Part shown: positions 22,758 to 29,539 of the stretch, piece after piece
Layout: each line of letters begins with the position of its first letter
How positions within the stretch are numbered: the stretch's first letter is position 1
Origin: a virus
DNA length: 64,000 bases
Reading direction: 5' to 3' (one strand)
Virus record (IMG/VR): IMGVR_UViG_3300034980_000132
Coordinates: 1-64,000 of that record
The notes under the pieces: model-generated
What the model was told of the DNA's origin: nothing
The model's input: only the letters and a program-made list of their open reading frames with translations
The model's database searches: none
Translations under genes and position numbers: made by a program

Positions 22758-23977
22758 GTGTTTTCCCTCATGTCTATCACCCTCCCGAACGGTGCGTTGG
22801 TGCTCCCGTCCGACAACCACAGCACGGGGTACGTCGGTTTCTTGGTGGGGAACTCAGTGTACAGGTCGGTGAAGCACACCAGGAACTCCAGCCCGCCCGG
22901 CATGTGCTTGTCCAGCCAACCGAAAACGCACTGGTGCGACGTCCCGCCACCACCGTGCGGCTCCATCTTCAGCGGCCCGTCCATGGGGGACCAGTGCTGC
23001 ACCCTGGTCACCCTGGTGTCGTGGTACAGGATGGTCACCTGTGCGTTTGGCCATGCCTCCATGATCGACTGCACCTGCCCGCAGAACTTCTTGAGCAGGT
23101 CCCTGTTGATGGAGCCAGAGCAGTCCACCGCGATCACGCAATCCTTAATCTCTTCGCTGTACAGCCCAGGCAGGTACGTCCCGCTCCATGCGTGCCGCCG
23201 GTCGAACCGCTGCCAGCTGTACTCACCGCTGCCCACCGCTGCCACCGTGAAGTCCGCCAGCTCTTCCTGCCAGCTTACGTCGTTGCGTGGTAGGATGTCC
23301 TCTAGCAGCAGGTCCAGGTCCCCACCAGCGGCACCACGACCGACCGCGTGAGCTGCCATGGCTGCCTCTGTGGACCAGTCCACCGGGTCGGCACTAGCAC
23401 CTACCACCTCGGCCTCGCCGTCCTCGCCACCTGCTCCAGCACCAGCACCACCAGACTGCGGGTCACCGTCCTGAGGCTCGGCCTCGAAGGTCCCCCACAT
23501 CATCTCGTCGGGCTCGGGTATGGGGCAGTCGTCCACCAGCATGTTGTAGTACTCGTATGTGGTGAGACCTACCGGGAACTTCTCGAAGGGCTCCACGCCC
23601 GGCATCAATAGCCCGCTGGGAAACTCGAACCCCAGCTTCGACAGCTCGTAGTTAATGTGCAGGTCCCCCGCCACGTTCCACAGGAACGGCCTGCGGTTAC
23701 CGATGTGCTTTACATGCCCCCGCACGCAGTGCCAGACCTCGTGAGCCAGCACACCACGCAGCTGTGCGTCTGTGAGCGTAGCCATGAAGTCTGGGTCGAA
23801 CCGTATCCACCGCCCGTTGGTACAGGCCGTACCGCACGGCGTGATCTGAATGCCGAGCTTCATCACCAGAGCCCCAAAGAAACGGGTGTTGATGTCGTCA
23901 ATCACCAGGAACTGGGTGCGGGCTCGGGTAATGCGGTCCATCGGCGTGATGGTCATGCGTTCGGTCGCCGTCTTCAT
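22754..23977 (-). CDS. VWA domain protein with HExxH metallopeptidase-like domain (DUF2201 type)
   Basis: A 407-residue two-domain protein. Residues 65-110 contain LRGVLAHEVWHCVRGH, an HExxH zinc site (His79, Glu80, His83). Residues 160-225 are a Gly/Ala/acid-rich linker. Residues 278-400 form a von Willebrand A domain with the MIDAS motif DCSGS (285-289) and a Thr/Asp-bearing GGGGTSH loop. This order is that of DUF2201 proteins, which partner MoxR-type ATPases. The MoxR gene lies two genes upstream in the same operon. Such pairs act as chaperone or remodelling machines, for example in metal-enzyme assembly or stress defence; the phage role is unknown. Confidence 0.85.
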   Translation of the reverse strand: MKTATERMTITPMDRITRARTQFLVIDDINTRFFGALVMKLGIQITPCGTACTNGRWIRFDPDFMATLTDAQLRGVLAHEVWHCVRGHVKHIGNRRPFLWNVAGDLHINYELSKLGFEFPSGLLMPGVEPFEKFPVGLTTYEYYNMLVDDCPIPEPDEMMWGTFEAEPQDGDPQSGGAGAGAGGEDGEAEVVGASADPVDWSTEAAMAAHAVGRGAAGGDLDLLLEDILPRNDVSWQEELADFTVAAVGSGEYSWQRFDRRHAWSGTYLPGLYSEEIKDCVIAVDCSGSINRDLLKKFCGQVQSIMEAWPNAQVTILYHDTRVTRVQHWSPMDGPLKMEPHGGGGTSHQCVFGWLDKHMPGGLEFLVCFTDLYTEFPTKKPTYPVLWLSDGSTNAPFGRVIDMRENT

Positions 23978-24783
23978 GCCGACACCCCCACTGCGAGTGC
24001 TAGGAACATCTCGTGGTTCTCCAGCTTGGTGATCGAGTCACTGAGCCCTTCGAGTGCGTCGTTGAGTACCGGCTGGTACAGTGCCAGCTGCTTACGCATG
24101 GCCGTGATACGCTCCATGCGGTTCGACAGAGCCCGGTCACCCATGTCAGGGTCCCCCAGGTCCTCTGTGATGGCGTTCACCTCCGCCAGCACCTGACGTT
24201 CGAGTGCGTCACGGACAGCCGTCACGGACTCGCTGGTGACCCTCACCTCGGCCTCAGCGACCTGTGTGTGACCAGCCTGACGAAACACATCGCGGATCTT
24301 GCCAAACTCTTCGAGCTTGTCCACCGGGATGAAGTAAACCGCACCACGGTCACGCAGGGAGATCCCGCCCATGTGTGCGATCACCTTAACGAACGCAGCG
24401 GACATCTGGCTGCCTGTCAGCCACCCGTATTCGTCCTGGTACTGAGACTCCAGCTCAGTCGCCAGCTCCCAGTCGTTGGGCCAGCACTCGATTCTACCGT
24501 CAGGCCTGATCGCTGCGGACAGCACCCTGTGGTACTGATTCCCGTGCTCACTGGTCCCGACTCCCTCACGAACAACCTCTACACCGTCGAGTGTAGGCCG
24601 AACCAGATCCCGTGGGTAGTTGGCCTCCAGCACAAACTTCAGCAGGGCCTCCGGCGTGCGGTGGTTGGGTGTCAGCCACCCGTACCCTAGGTCCGACAGC
24701 ATAGGCTGCAACGTGGTCCTGAGAGTGCGTCCACCGGTGGACCACACAACTGCACCACCTACGTCGATGTGATTGTTAGACAT
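23974..24783 (-). CDS. Partner protein of the MoxR/VWA pair
   Basis: A 269-residue protein starting MSNNHIDVGGAVVW, with AAGGGAG upstream. It is encoded between, and coupled to, the AAA+ and VWA genes. Residues 1-160 are mixed alpha/beta with Trp-rich patches (ECWPNDWELATEL), and residues 165-260 form a long helical coiled-coil region (VRDALERQVLAEVNAITED). I do not recognise the family with certainty. The conserved position suggests a structural bridge or substrate adaptor. Confidence 0.72.
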   Translation of the reverse strand: MSNNHIDVGGAVVWSTGGRTLRTTLQPMLSDLGYGWLTPNHRTPEALLKFVLEANYPRDLVRPTLDGVEVVREGVGTSEHGNQYHRVLSAAIRPDGRIECWPNDWELATELESQYQDEYGWLTGSQMSAAFVKVIAHMGGISLRDRGAVYFIPVDKLEEFGKIRDVFRQAGHTQVAEAEVRVTSESVTAVRDALERQVLAEVNAITEDLGDPDMGDRALSNRMERITAMRKQLALYQPVLNDALEGLSDSITKLENHEMFLALAVGVSA

Positions 24784-24807
24784 AAAAAAGCTCCCTTTCA
24801 AACGGAA

Positions 24808-25887
24808 TTAGTTAGACAAAACGAACTTGGAATTCTCTCGGGACCACTCAAGCACCTCTGGGTCTGTGGTCATGATCTTGGCGACCGTCATCTTGTCGGT
24901 GCTCTGCATGAGGTCACGGAAAAACGTGATCGAGGGCTCAGTCTTCATCCTGCTAGCCAGTCGGCAGCAGTCTGCCACCCTGCCACCGTCGTTGTCCATG
25001 TGTGCCGCTCGGCTCTTGGACAACAGGGTCATCGCATAAGCGTACTGCAAGCTGGGCTCCTCCGGTGGCAGCACCCCGTCCATTCGAGCTAGGTCAGCGT
25101 CAACGTCAGGCAGCCTGTCGTAGTACTTAAGGTAGGCCACGAAGTCCAGTGCCACGCCAGCACCGATGCAACCACCGAGTACCTCCTGGTACAGGTCCTC
25201 GGACAGCCCCGAGTCGAGGATGTCCCCCGCGAAATCCCAGGTCCTGGGGCAGGCGTACGGGTGGCCGTCAGCCTGCTGCTCGTCGGTCGGGTCGAACGTG
25301 TTGAGGTGGTCTGGCCGATTCTTTATGTACCCACGAACCCGGTCGGACACCTTGCCGTTGGACCACTCCAACCAATCGTCGGGGTTGCACTCAAGTGTCA
25401 CGCTTGTCACGAACCGACTCACCAGCGGGCTGATGAGCTTCTGTGCTCCAGCCCTGTCGTGTGTGCGGTTACCCGCCCCGATCTTACGGGCACCTGCTGG
25501 CAACGTGTACTGCCCCAGCTTGCCGTCCAGCAGCAGCTGCAACGCAGCACCCTGGACCATCGCGGGAGCCTGTGACAGCTCATCGAAGAACACCACCCCC
25601 TGCCAGTCAGGGTCGTGAGGCAGCAGGTCAGTGATCGCCCGAGCCATGCGTGCGGTGCTCTTGCCGGGCTCCCCGTCGTACACCGGGAAGGGCAGGCCCC
25701 CCAGGTCCACGGCGTCGAGCTGCCCGAGCCTGATGTCGGCAACATCTAGCCCGGCAGCCTTGGCACGGTCCTGTATAATCTGGCTCTTGCCCACGCCGGG
25801 CTGGGCCTTGACGTACATGGCCTTGGTCCTCAATTTCGGGTCGCTCAAGAACTGATCGACCAGTGAGGCAAACTGTGGCGTACGCAT
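24808..25887 (-). CDS. MoxR-type AAA+ ATPase
   Basis: A 359-residue AAA+ protein: Walker A AQPGVGKSQ (28-36), Walker B VVFFDELSQA (98-107; Asp102, Glu103), sensor-1-like GAGNRTHDRAG (about 138) and a helical lid. These are the features of MoxR/dynein-related ATPases that operate with VWA proteins. AGGAG lies before the ATG. It is the first gene of the operon controlled by the bipartite promoter at 25936-25968. Likely role: ATP-driven remodelling of a target bound by the VWA partner. Confidence 0.87.
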   Translation of the reverse strand: MRTPQFASLVDQFLSDPKLRTKAMYVKAQPGVGKSQIIQDRAKAAGLDVADIRLGQLDAVDLGGLPFPVYDGEPGKSTARMARAITDLLPHDPDWQGVVFFDELSQAPAMVQGAALQLLLDGKLGQYTLPAGARKIGAGNRTHDRAGAQKLISPLVSRFVTSVTLECNPDDWLEWSNGKVSDRVRGYIKNRPDHLNTFDPTDEQQADGHPYACPRTWDFAGDILDSGLSEDLYQEVLGGCIGAGVALDFVAYLKYYDRLPDVDADLARMDGVLPPEEPSLQYAYAMTLLSKSRAAHMDNDGGRVADCCRLASRMKTEPSITFFRDLMQSTDKMTVAKIMTTDPEVLEWSRENSKFVLSN

Positions 25888-25935
25888 GTGTTGGGGCTCC
25901 TATCGAGTGTGGTTGTGTGCGGGCTTCTATGTATT

Positions 25936-25968
25936 AGTATAGCATCCTACGCACAGGCGACTAGTGGG
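25936..25968 (-). promoter_or_regulatory. Bipartite phage promoter, minus (copy 4)
   Basis: On the minus strand, CCCACTAGT (25968-25960), 18 bp, TATACT (25941-25936) with TGC before it. It shares TTTCCCACTAGT with copy 2. It overlaps the 3' end of the upstream small gene and gives a leader of about 45 bases to the MoxR gene. Confidence 0.75.
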
Positions 25969-26215
25969 AAAAAAGTAAATTAAACTGGTGCCTCTGCACG
26001 GGCTCTCCCACGGTGACGTACTCCATCGCCGCGTGCATCAGCTCCCAGTCGTAATAGCTGTCGGCCTCACGGGGCTCGATGAACGCAGTACCCGACGTGG
26101 TGAGCCCCAGGTCAATCCGGCCATGTCTGGCAGTGTCGAGGACATACCGGGTGCATTGGTCGGCCTCAGTGCGTACGTCAGTAATCTCGAATCCGTAGTT
26201 CTTACGTTTAGTCAT
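25961..26215 (-). CDS. 84-residue hypothetical protein
   Basis: Starts MTKRKNYGFEITDVRTE with AAGGAG 8 bases ahead. The ATG overlaps the tail of the upstream membrane-protein gene by 8 bases. Alpha/beta sequence with an aromatic central part (DSYYDWELMHAAMEYV). No family recognised. Part of the run of small accessory genes. Confidence 0.65.
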   Translation of the reverse strand: MTKRKNYGFEITDVRTEADQCTRYVLDTARHGRIDLGLTTSGTAFIEPREADSYYDWELMHAAMEYVTVGEPVQRHQFNLLFSH

Positions 26216-26408
26216 CTTTCATTCTCCTTATTGTTGCAGCGATTTCCATCGCCAGCGACCCGACAAGGATCGCCAGCATTCCCCCATACATCACCAGCGT
26301 TTCGATTGTCAGATTCATCAGCAACCCCTTTGTGTTAGAGTGTAATCCGTGACCCGTCCAAGCAATCATGCCGCAATAACCGATCAAGGCCTTGAATTTG
26401 TTTGCCAT
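26208..26408 (-). CDS. Small membrane protein with possible second start
   Basis: A 66-residue protein starting MANKFKALIGYCG. The C-terminal half holds one clear membrane helix (TLVMYGGMLAILVGSLAMEI) followed by a charged tail. An in-frame internal ATG (giving MNLTIETLV) has AAGGGG 6 bases ahead, better than the RBS of the first start, so a 36-residue short form may also be made. Dual starts occur in holins, but nothing else here marks a lysis gene. Confidence 0.6.
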   Translation of the reverse strand: MANKFKALIGYCGMIAWTGHGLHSNTKGLLMNLTIETLVMYGGMLAILVGSLAMEIAATIRRMKDD

Positions 26409-26412
26409 GTGG

Positions 26413-26562
26413 TCACCCGTCCTCTGGATAAACGTCGAAGTCAACCACAGCCACCAGTTTCTCACCTCGGTCGCTGTCAGCAAGGAATTCCGACCTTGCC
26501 TGTTCTGGGTTGTCTGCCTCGTATATGTACGTCGTGGTTTCCTCAATAATGTACTTCGGCAT
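26413..26562 (-). CDS. 49-residue acidic hypothetical protein
   Basis: Starts MPKYIIEETTTYIYEADNPE, with AAAGGA 7 bases before the ATG. Continues LADSDRGEKLVAVVDFDVYP. The EAD-x-PEQA and EKLVAV-x-DFDVYP patterns are frequent in tiny phage proteins. A stop codon and the next start are 4 bases apart on each side. Function unknown. Confidence 0.65.
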   Translation of the reverse strand: MPKYIIEETTTYIYEADNPEQARSEFLADSDRGEKLVAVVDFDVYPEDG

Positions 26563-26563
26563 G

Positions 26564-26962
26564 CTATCGTCCTTTCTTGCGGTGTGGCCGCAGTGCTGCG
26601 TCTTTGGCCCTAGCCCGTGCCAGAGCCCGTGATTCTTTCTTGCGGAGCCCTGGGCGGGCTCCTGTGCGGTCGTGACGGCGGCACGCAGCCTGTGCCTGTG
26701 CCAGTGTGCCGTGTACCGCGATCAGTCTAGTGTCAGTGCCGTAGTGGACCGTCAGTGCGTAGTACTGGTCAGCGTGCCACGGCTTGGTGTGACCTACCAC
26801 GTTCCCATCTGAGTCCTTGGTAGGACGAACGCGAGCACCCGTGCCCAACGTGCATTGGCTGCACGTCACGCGGTAGTACCCGTCGTCGGACTCCCAGTGG
26901 GTGCGTATGAAGTCAGCACCGGGCTCGGCGTCGTCTTCGTACGGTTCGTTCCATTCGATCAT
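26564..26962 (-). CDS. 132-residue hypothetical protein
   Basis: Starts in an ATGA overlap with the previous gene. The N-terminal half is acidic and aromatic (MIEWNEPYEDDAEPGADFIR) with CSQC at about 34-37. The middle is beta-rich (YYALTVHYGTDTRLIAVHG), and the C-terminal 35 residues are very basic (RKKESRALARARAK), suggesting nucleic-acid binding. Not recognised. Confidence 0.65.
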   Translation of the reverse strand: MIEWNEPYEDDAEPGADFIRTHWESDDGYYRVTCSQCTLGTGARVRPTKDSDGNVVGHTKPWHADQYYALTVHYGTDTRLIAVHGTLAQAQAACRRHDRTGARPGLRKKESRALARARAKDAALRPHRKKGR

Positions 26963-27222
26963 TTGATGAACGCCTTATCGAAAGCTGCGAGCATTGGGTG
27001 AACCTCGGGCGGCGAGCAGTACTTACATTTGCACGCGGCCACCGACGACATCAGCTTGTCACAATGCGTGAACGAACGGCCAGCCACGACGTGGTCACCG
27101 CTGGGGACGACGTACCCTGGTCGCAGCAGCACGACCACGCCCTGGTCATTGCAACGCATGTCCTGGACCTGTTCGACCCGTTCGTCCTCACGCAATGATG
27201 CGTGGATTTTACTAATTGGCAT
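26959..27222 (-). CDS. 87-residue hypothetical protein with CxCxxC
   Basis: AGGAG precedes the ATG. Beta-rich N-terminus (VVVLLRPGYVVPSGDHV), then SFTHCDKL and ACKCKYCSPP (about 64-73), four Cys with one His that could hold zinc. Coupled to the following gene by ATGA. Not recognised. Confidence 0.65.
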   Translation of the reverse strand: MPISKIHASLREDERVEQVQDMRCNDQGVVVLLRPGYVVPSGDHVVAGRSFTHCDKLMSSVAACKCKYCSPPEVHPMLAAFDKAFIK

Positions 27223-27231
27223 GGTGTTCTC

Positions 27232-27381
27232 CTATTCAGGGGTTGCGTAGGTAACGTCCAATGCGAACGAGAAAGACTCGCATTCGATTTCATGGTCGGC
27301 CAGCAGCTCGGCTACCAGCTCGGTAAGGTATTTGGTGGCATCCTGGTCGAAATAGCCAAAGCTGATAGAGTCATGATCCAT
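27232..27381 (-). CDS. 49-residue acidic hypothetical protein
   Basis: Starts MDHDSISFGYFDQD with CAGGAG 6 bases ahead. The rest is helical then beta-like (TELVAELLADHEIECESF, ALDVTYATPE). Its stop is followed in nine bases by the next ATG with its own GGAG. Acidic, possibly a decoy or inhibitor, but with no motif to support that. Confidence 0.6.
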   Translation of the reverse strand: MDHDSISFGYFDQDATKYLTELVAELLADHEIECESFSFALDVTYATPE

Positions 27382-27418
27382 GATGTTCTCCTGTTCAAGA
27401 GGTCGAAACTAAACTCAA

Positions 27419-27466
27419 AGGGCTGGCAGGGAGTCGAACCCTGCACGCTGCCGCCGGGACAGCCCT
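27419..27466 (-). other. 48-nt tRNA-like element lacking D and anticodon arms
   Basis: On the minus strand a perfect 7-bp acceptor-type stem (AGGGCTG with CAGCCCT) encloses a canonical T arm (GCAGGG, loop TTCGACT, CCCTGC) directly joined to the 3' strand. Only about 14 bases replace the D and anticodon arms. It lies in the gap between two small genes. It may be a degenerate tRNA, a tRNA mimic, an attachment-site remnant or a processing signal. Confidence 0.5.
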
Positions 27467-27470
27467 AGCA

Positions 27471-27722
27471 TCACCCGTCAAACGCTGCATAACGCTCCAG
27501 GACGTGCTCCAGGTCGGCGTGTACCGCACGGTACTGTTCCACCCCTCTGAACCACTTGCGTGGCGTCTTACGGCCGTCTGGGTGCATCCCTGCCAAGTAC
27601 CCAGAGAACCGCACCTGACCGGCCACCGGCGGTACGATGGTCATCTCGATGATCCACGGAAAGTGGTCCCCTCGGCTGTGATCCTGCACGTTCGAGCTGG
27701 CTTCGGCTTGCATACTCATCAT
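27471..27722 (-). CDS. 83-residue hypothetical protein
   Basis: The start at 27722 has AGGAG 8 bases upstream; the much longer open frame to 27974 is overlapped by other small genes and is rejected. Sequence: polar N-terminus, a beta hairpin (FPWIIEMTIVPPVAGQVRF), GMHPDGRKTPRKWFRG, then an acidic helix (HADLEHVLERYA). Not recognised. Confidence 0.6.
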   Translation of the reverse strand: MMSMQAEASSNVQDHSRGDHFPWIIEMTIVPPVAGQVRFSGYLAGMHPDGRKTPRKWFRGVEQYRAVHADLEHVLERYAAFDG

Positions 27723-27742
27723 AATCTCAACTCCTAAAAGGG

Positions 27743-27838
27743 TTACCGCGACAGGAAATAGTAGAACAAAGCAAACGCGATGCCCATTGGCAACGCTGCA
27801 CTCAAGAGAGAGTAAATCAGCAGACCAACTCTTCGCAA
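27743..27838 (-). CDS. Possible 31-residue membrane peptide
   Basis: TTG start overlapping the end of the preceding zinc-protein gene. The peptide begins MRRVGLLIYSLLSAALPMG and continues IAFALFYYFLSR: a basic N-terminus, one complete membrane helix and a basic end. No good RBS, but translational coupling is possible. It fills an otherwise empty gap. It may be chance. Confidence 0.4.
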   Translation of the reverse strand: MRRVGLLIYSLLSAALPMGIAFALFYYFLSR

Positions 27839-27990
27839 TTCGCACAAGGCTCGGTTGTGCTGATTTCGTGACAGCCATTCCATCCAGCGTAGGATTGGTC
27901 GGTGTGTTCACGGTGACAGTAGTCGCTGCAAAACACGATGTGATCCACCACGTCGCCGTGGCCGTCTTCGACAAAATGAAGGTGTGCCAT
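27817..27990 (-). CDS. 57-residue zinc-binding protein
   Basis: Starts MAHLHFVEDGHGDVVD with GGAG 6 bases ahead. CSDYCHREH and CANCEELVC supply several Cys and His for a treble-clef-like zinc site, a frequent layout in phage and planctomycete mini-proteins. It is the first gene after the sigma-70-like promoter at 28034-28062. Confidence 0.7.
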   Translation of the reverse strand: MAHLHFVEDGHGDVVDHIVFCSDYCHREHTDQSYAGWNGCHEISTTEPCANCEELVC

Positions 27991-28033
27991 GATTGTCTCC
28001 AGGGTTGAGTGTTGAATCTCCCGCACTTAAACC

Positions 28034-28062
28034 ATTGTATACAAGCACCATTTGAAAGTCAA
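28034..28062 (-). promoter_or_regulatory. Sigma-70-like promoter, minus
   Basis: On the minus strand, TTGACT (28062-28057), 17 bp, TACAAT (28039-28034). Close to consensus and directed at the 27990 gene. It resembles the promoter at 29512-29539 in box and flank. Confidence 0.75.
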
Positions 28063-28076
28063 GCGATTGGACAAAA

Positions 28077-28481
28077 TTATTTTCCCGTCGGCATGTAGGC
28101 GAAAATGTACGCCCGCTCGTACCCTGGTTCGGTGTCCTTTACCAGCTGGACGGCCTTGGCGTGCGTTACCGGGTCGCCGTGGCTATCGACGAACGAATCG
28201 TACTTGTAAGGGTTGTAGCTGATCTTCTCCCAGCAATCCGACGACAGAGGGTAGTACCTCGCTCTCGACTCACCGATTCCCTCGGTCCCACGCACGAACG
28301 CATGAACATTCTTCTTCTGTTCCCGCAACACCTTGGCCCGGCCAGCAGGCTGAACGGCGAACGTGACGTCGTGCAGTGTCTTATGGCTAACGTGCTCGAC
28401 AACCTTGCCCTTGTGGTCGCCCTCCAGTGCTCGGATGCTGAAAACGTGCTTGTGCAGGTTCCAGTAGCTTTCGACTCGCAT
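28077..28481 (-). CDS. 134-residue conserved phage protein
   Basis: Starts MRVESYWNLHKHVFSIRALE, with GGAG 7 bases ahead. It continues with beta-rich repeats (KGKVVEHVSHKTLHDVTFAV, QPAGRAKVLREQKKNVHAFV). This N-terminal pattern is familiar from small phage proteins of unknown function. The C-terminus is aromatic (ISYNPYKYDSFV). It may act on host processes; the fold looks like a small beta barrel. Confidence 0.72.
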   Translation of the reverse strand: MRVESYWNLHKHVFSIRALEGDHKGKVVEHVSHKTLHDVTFAVQPAGRAKVLREQKKNVHAFVRGTEGIGESRARYYPLSSDCWEKISYNPYKYDSFVDSHGDPVTHAKAVQLVKDTEPGYERAYIFAYMPTGK

Positions 28482-28497
28482 GATGGTGCTCCGTTGA

Positions 28498-28550
28498 GGG
28501 TTTCAGTGGCTTCCAGGTCCAGGCCCCGCGAGGCCCGGTGCTGGAGGTCA
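28498..28550 (-). repeat. Intercistronic hairpin repeat, copy A
   Basis: 53 bases identical, except one, to 29142-29194. On the minus strand it begins with the TGA stop of the upstream gene, carries a GC-rich GGCC-type hairpin (CCGGGCCTCGCGGGGCCTGG) and leads into the next RBS. It looks like a movable spacer unit. Confidence 0.8.
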
Positions 28551-28841
28551 GCTGTTGTTTTTGTGCCAGAGACTGCCGTACACCTGATCTGCCAGCGTGG
28601 ACTCGACCAGCTCGACCATTTCCTTGGACGAATCCGCCCAAAAGTCTGCCACGATTGACTCAACGTGCCGAGGAATGTCATCCTCATCATCACACCCATT
28701 GTCCCACACGATGTCGGTGGACGGCTGTATGCACCACATTTCGACCGCCTCGATGACGCAGGAATCGTCAGTTTTTAGCAGTGCTGTGTAATGCGGCAGG
28801 TAATCGGCTAGCGTTTTCGCTTCGCTTTGGGACAGGTACAT
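28548..28841 (-). CDS. 97-residue acidic hypothetical protein
   Basis: Starts MYLSQSEAKTLADYLPHY with GGAG 6 bases ahead. Very acidic throughout (CDDEDDIP, ADSSKEMVELVE). Amphipathic helices with Trp-rich positions. Flanked by repeat spacers on both sides. Strong acidity is common in phage anti-host proteins and DNA mimics, but no homolog is recognised. Confidence 0.65.
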   Translation of the reverse strand: MYLSQSEAKTLADYLPHYTALLKTDDSCVIEAVEMWCIQPSTDIVWDNGCDDEDDIPRHVESIVADFWADSSKEMVELVESTLADQVYGSLWHKNNS

Positions 28842-28845
28842 GATT

Positions 28846-28915
28846 TTCTCCAGGGTTTCCAGGGTTTCAGGTGGCATCCGATGCCCGCAACCTTGGCTGC
28901 GGGGGTCAGAGGTCA
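28846..28915 (-). repeat. Intercistronic spacer, variant copy B
   Basis: Shares TTCTCCAGGGTTTCCAGGG and TGGCATCC with copy C, but the hairpin core is different (CCCGCA pairing with TGCGGG). The outer parts are conserved while the stem-loop is replaced, which supports selection for a hairpin rather than for its exact sequence. Confidence 0.65.
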
Positions 28916-28922
28916 GCCGGTG

Positions 28923-29120
28923 TCAATCTTCCAAGACCTGGAACCTACCTCGGCGGAGGTACTTTCTGGCCTGGATCTTGAAGCGATTGCTCGGCAGGTC
29001 GTCGGAGTCCATGCGGTCCTGCTTTTCTTGCCGTACAACTGCCACGTCGTGATCGCTGAACTCGTCGCCGAACACGCCGTCGCCGTCGTAATCTTGCATC
29101 AGGACGAAGAGGGTTTTCAT
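28923..29120 (-). CDS. 65-residue acidic/basic hypothetical protein
   Basis: Starts MKTLFVLMQDYDGDGVFGDE, with GGAG 7 bases ahead. The DYDGDGVFGDEFSDHD segment recalls an EF-hand-like acidic loop. The second half is basic (RFKIQARKYLRRGRFQV). Flanked by repeat spacers. Function unknown. Confidence 0.62.
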   Translation of the reverse strand: MKTLFVLMQDYDGDGVFGDEFSDHDVAVVRQEKQDRMDSDDLPSNRFKIQARKYLRRGRFQVLED

Positions 29121-29141
29121 GATATTTCTCCAGGGTTTCCA

Positions 29142-29194
29142 GGGTTTCAGTGGCATCCAGGTCCAGGCCCCGCGAGGCCCGGTGCTGGAGGTCA
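29142..29194 (-). repeat. Intercistronic hairpin repeat, copy C
   Basis: 52 of 53 bases identical to copy A at 28498-28550. It again begins at the TGA of the upstream small gene and leads into the GGAG of the next one. Confidence 0.8.
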
Positions 29195-29464
29195 ACCGTT
29201 GAGCAATTCAAGGGCCTGTCGAATCCGAAACGCCGCTTCATGGTGTCCCTGCTGGTTTATCCGGCCTTCCAGCATCTTGATGGCGGCTACCTCGCCAAAA
29301 TTCTCAAGGGCCAGCCGGAACATCCGCTTGTGGTTGACGGCCTGCCGGACTTCCCGCTGCGTGGTTGTCGTGTTGGTCATTTTTGAGTCTCCCTCGTTGA
29401 ACGTGAAACCAAGGTCTGCGAATGCTGCGTCCATGTCTGCGTTGGGGATGCTGTTGGTCGCCAT
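29192..29464 (-). CDS. 90-residue hypothetical protein
   Basis: Starts MATNSIPNADMDAAFADLGF, with GGAG 6 bases ahead. Low-complexity Thr stretch (TNTTTTQRE), then a helical, basic C-terminal half (NHKRMFRLALENFGEVAAIK). It is the first gene of the minus-strand small-gene operon, 48 bases from the promoter at 29512-29539. Function unknown. Confidence 0.65.
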   Translation of the reverse strand: MATNSIPNADMDAAFADLGFTFNEGDSKMTNTTTTQREVRQAVNHKRMFRLALENFGEVAAIKMLEGRINQQGHHEAAFRIRQALELLNG

Positions 29465-29511
29465 CGTTGTCTCCGTTGTTTGTGTCGTGCCGTGGTTCTC
29501 TCACCACACCA

Positions 29512-29539
29512 ATGATACGCATCGGCCAAAGTAAGTCAA
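29512..29539 (-). promoter_or_regulatory. Sigma-70-like promoter, minus
   Basis: On the minus strand, TTGACT (29539-29534), 16 bp, TATCAT (29517-29512), with a leader of about 45 bases to the 29464 gene. A second, weaker candidate with an extended -10 TGCTAAAAT is at 29574-29566. A host-type promoter suggests early expression. Confidence 0.72.

Noticed and set aside
27723-27974. Upstream extension of the 27471-27722 gene
   Set aside because: The extension has no RBS, overlaps better-supported small genes, and the start at 27722 has a good AGGAG.
28827-29534. Plus-strand ORF (235 codons) across the small-gene region
   Set aside because: It crosses several minus-strand genes with good RBSs and both hairpin repeats, and has no plausible start signal.
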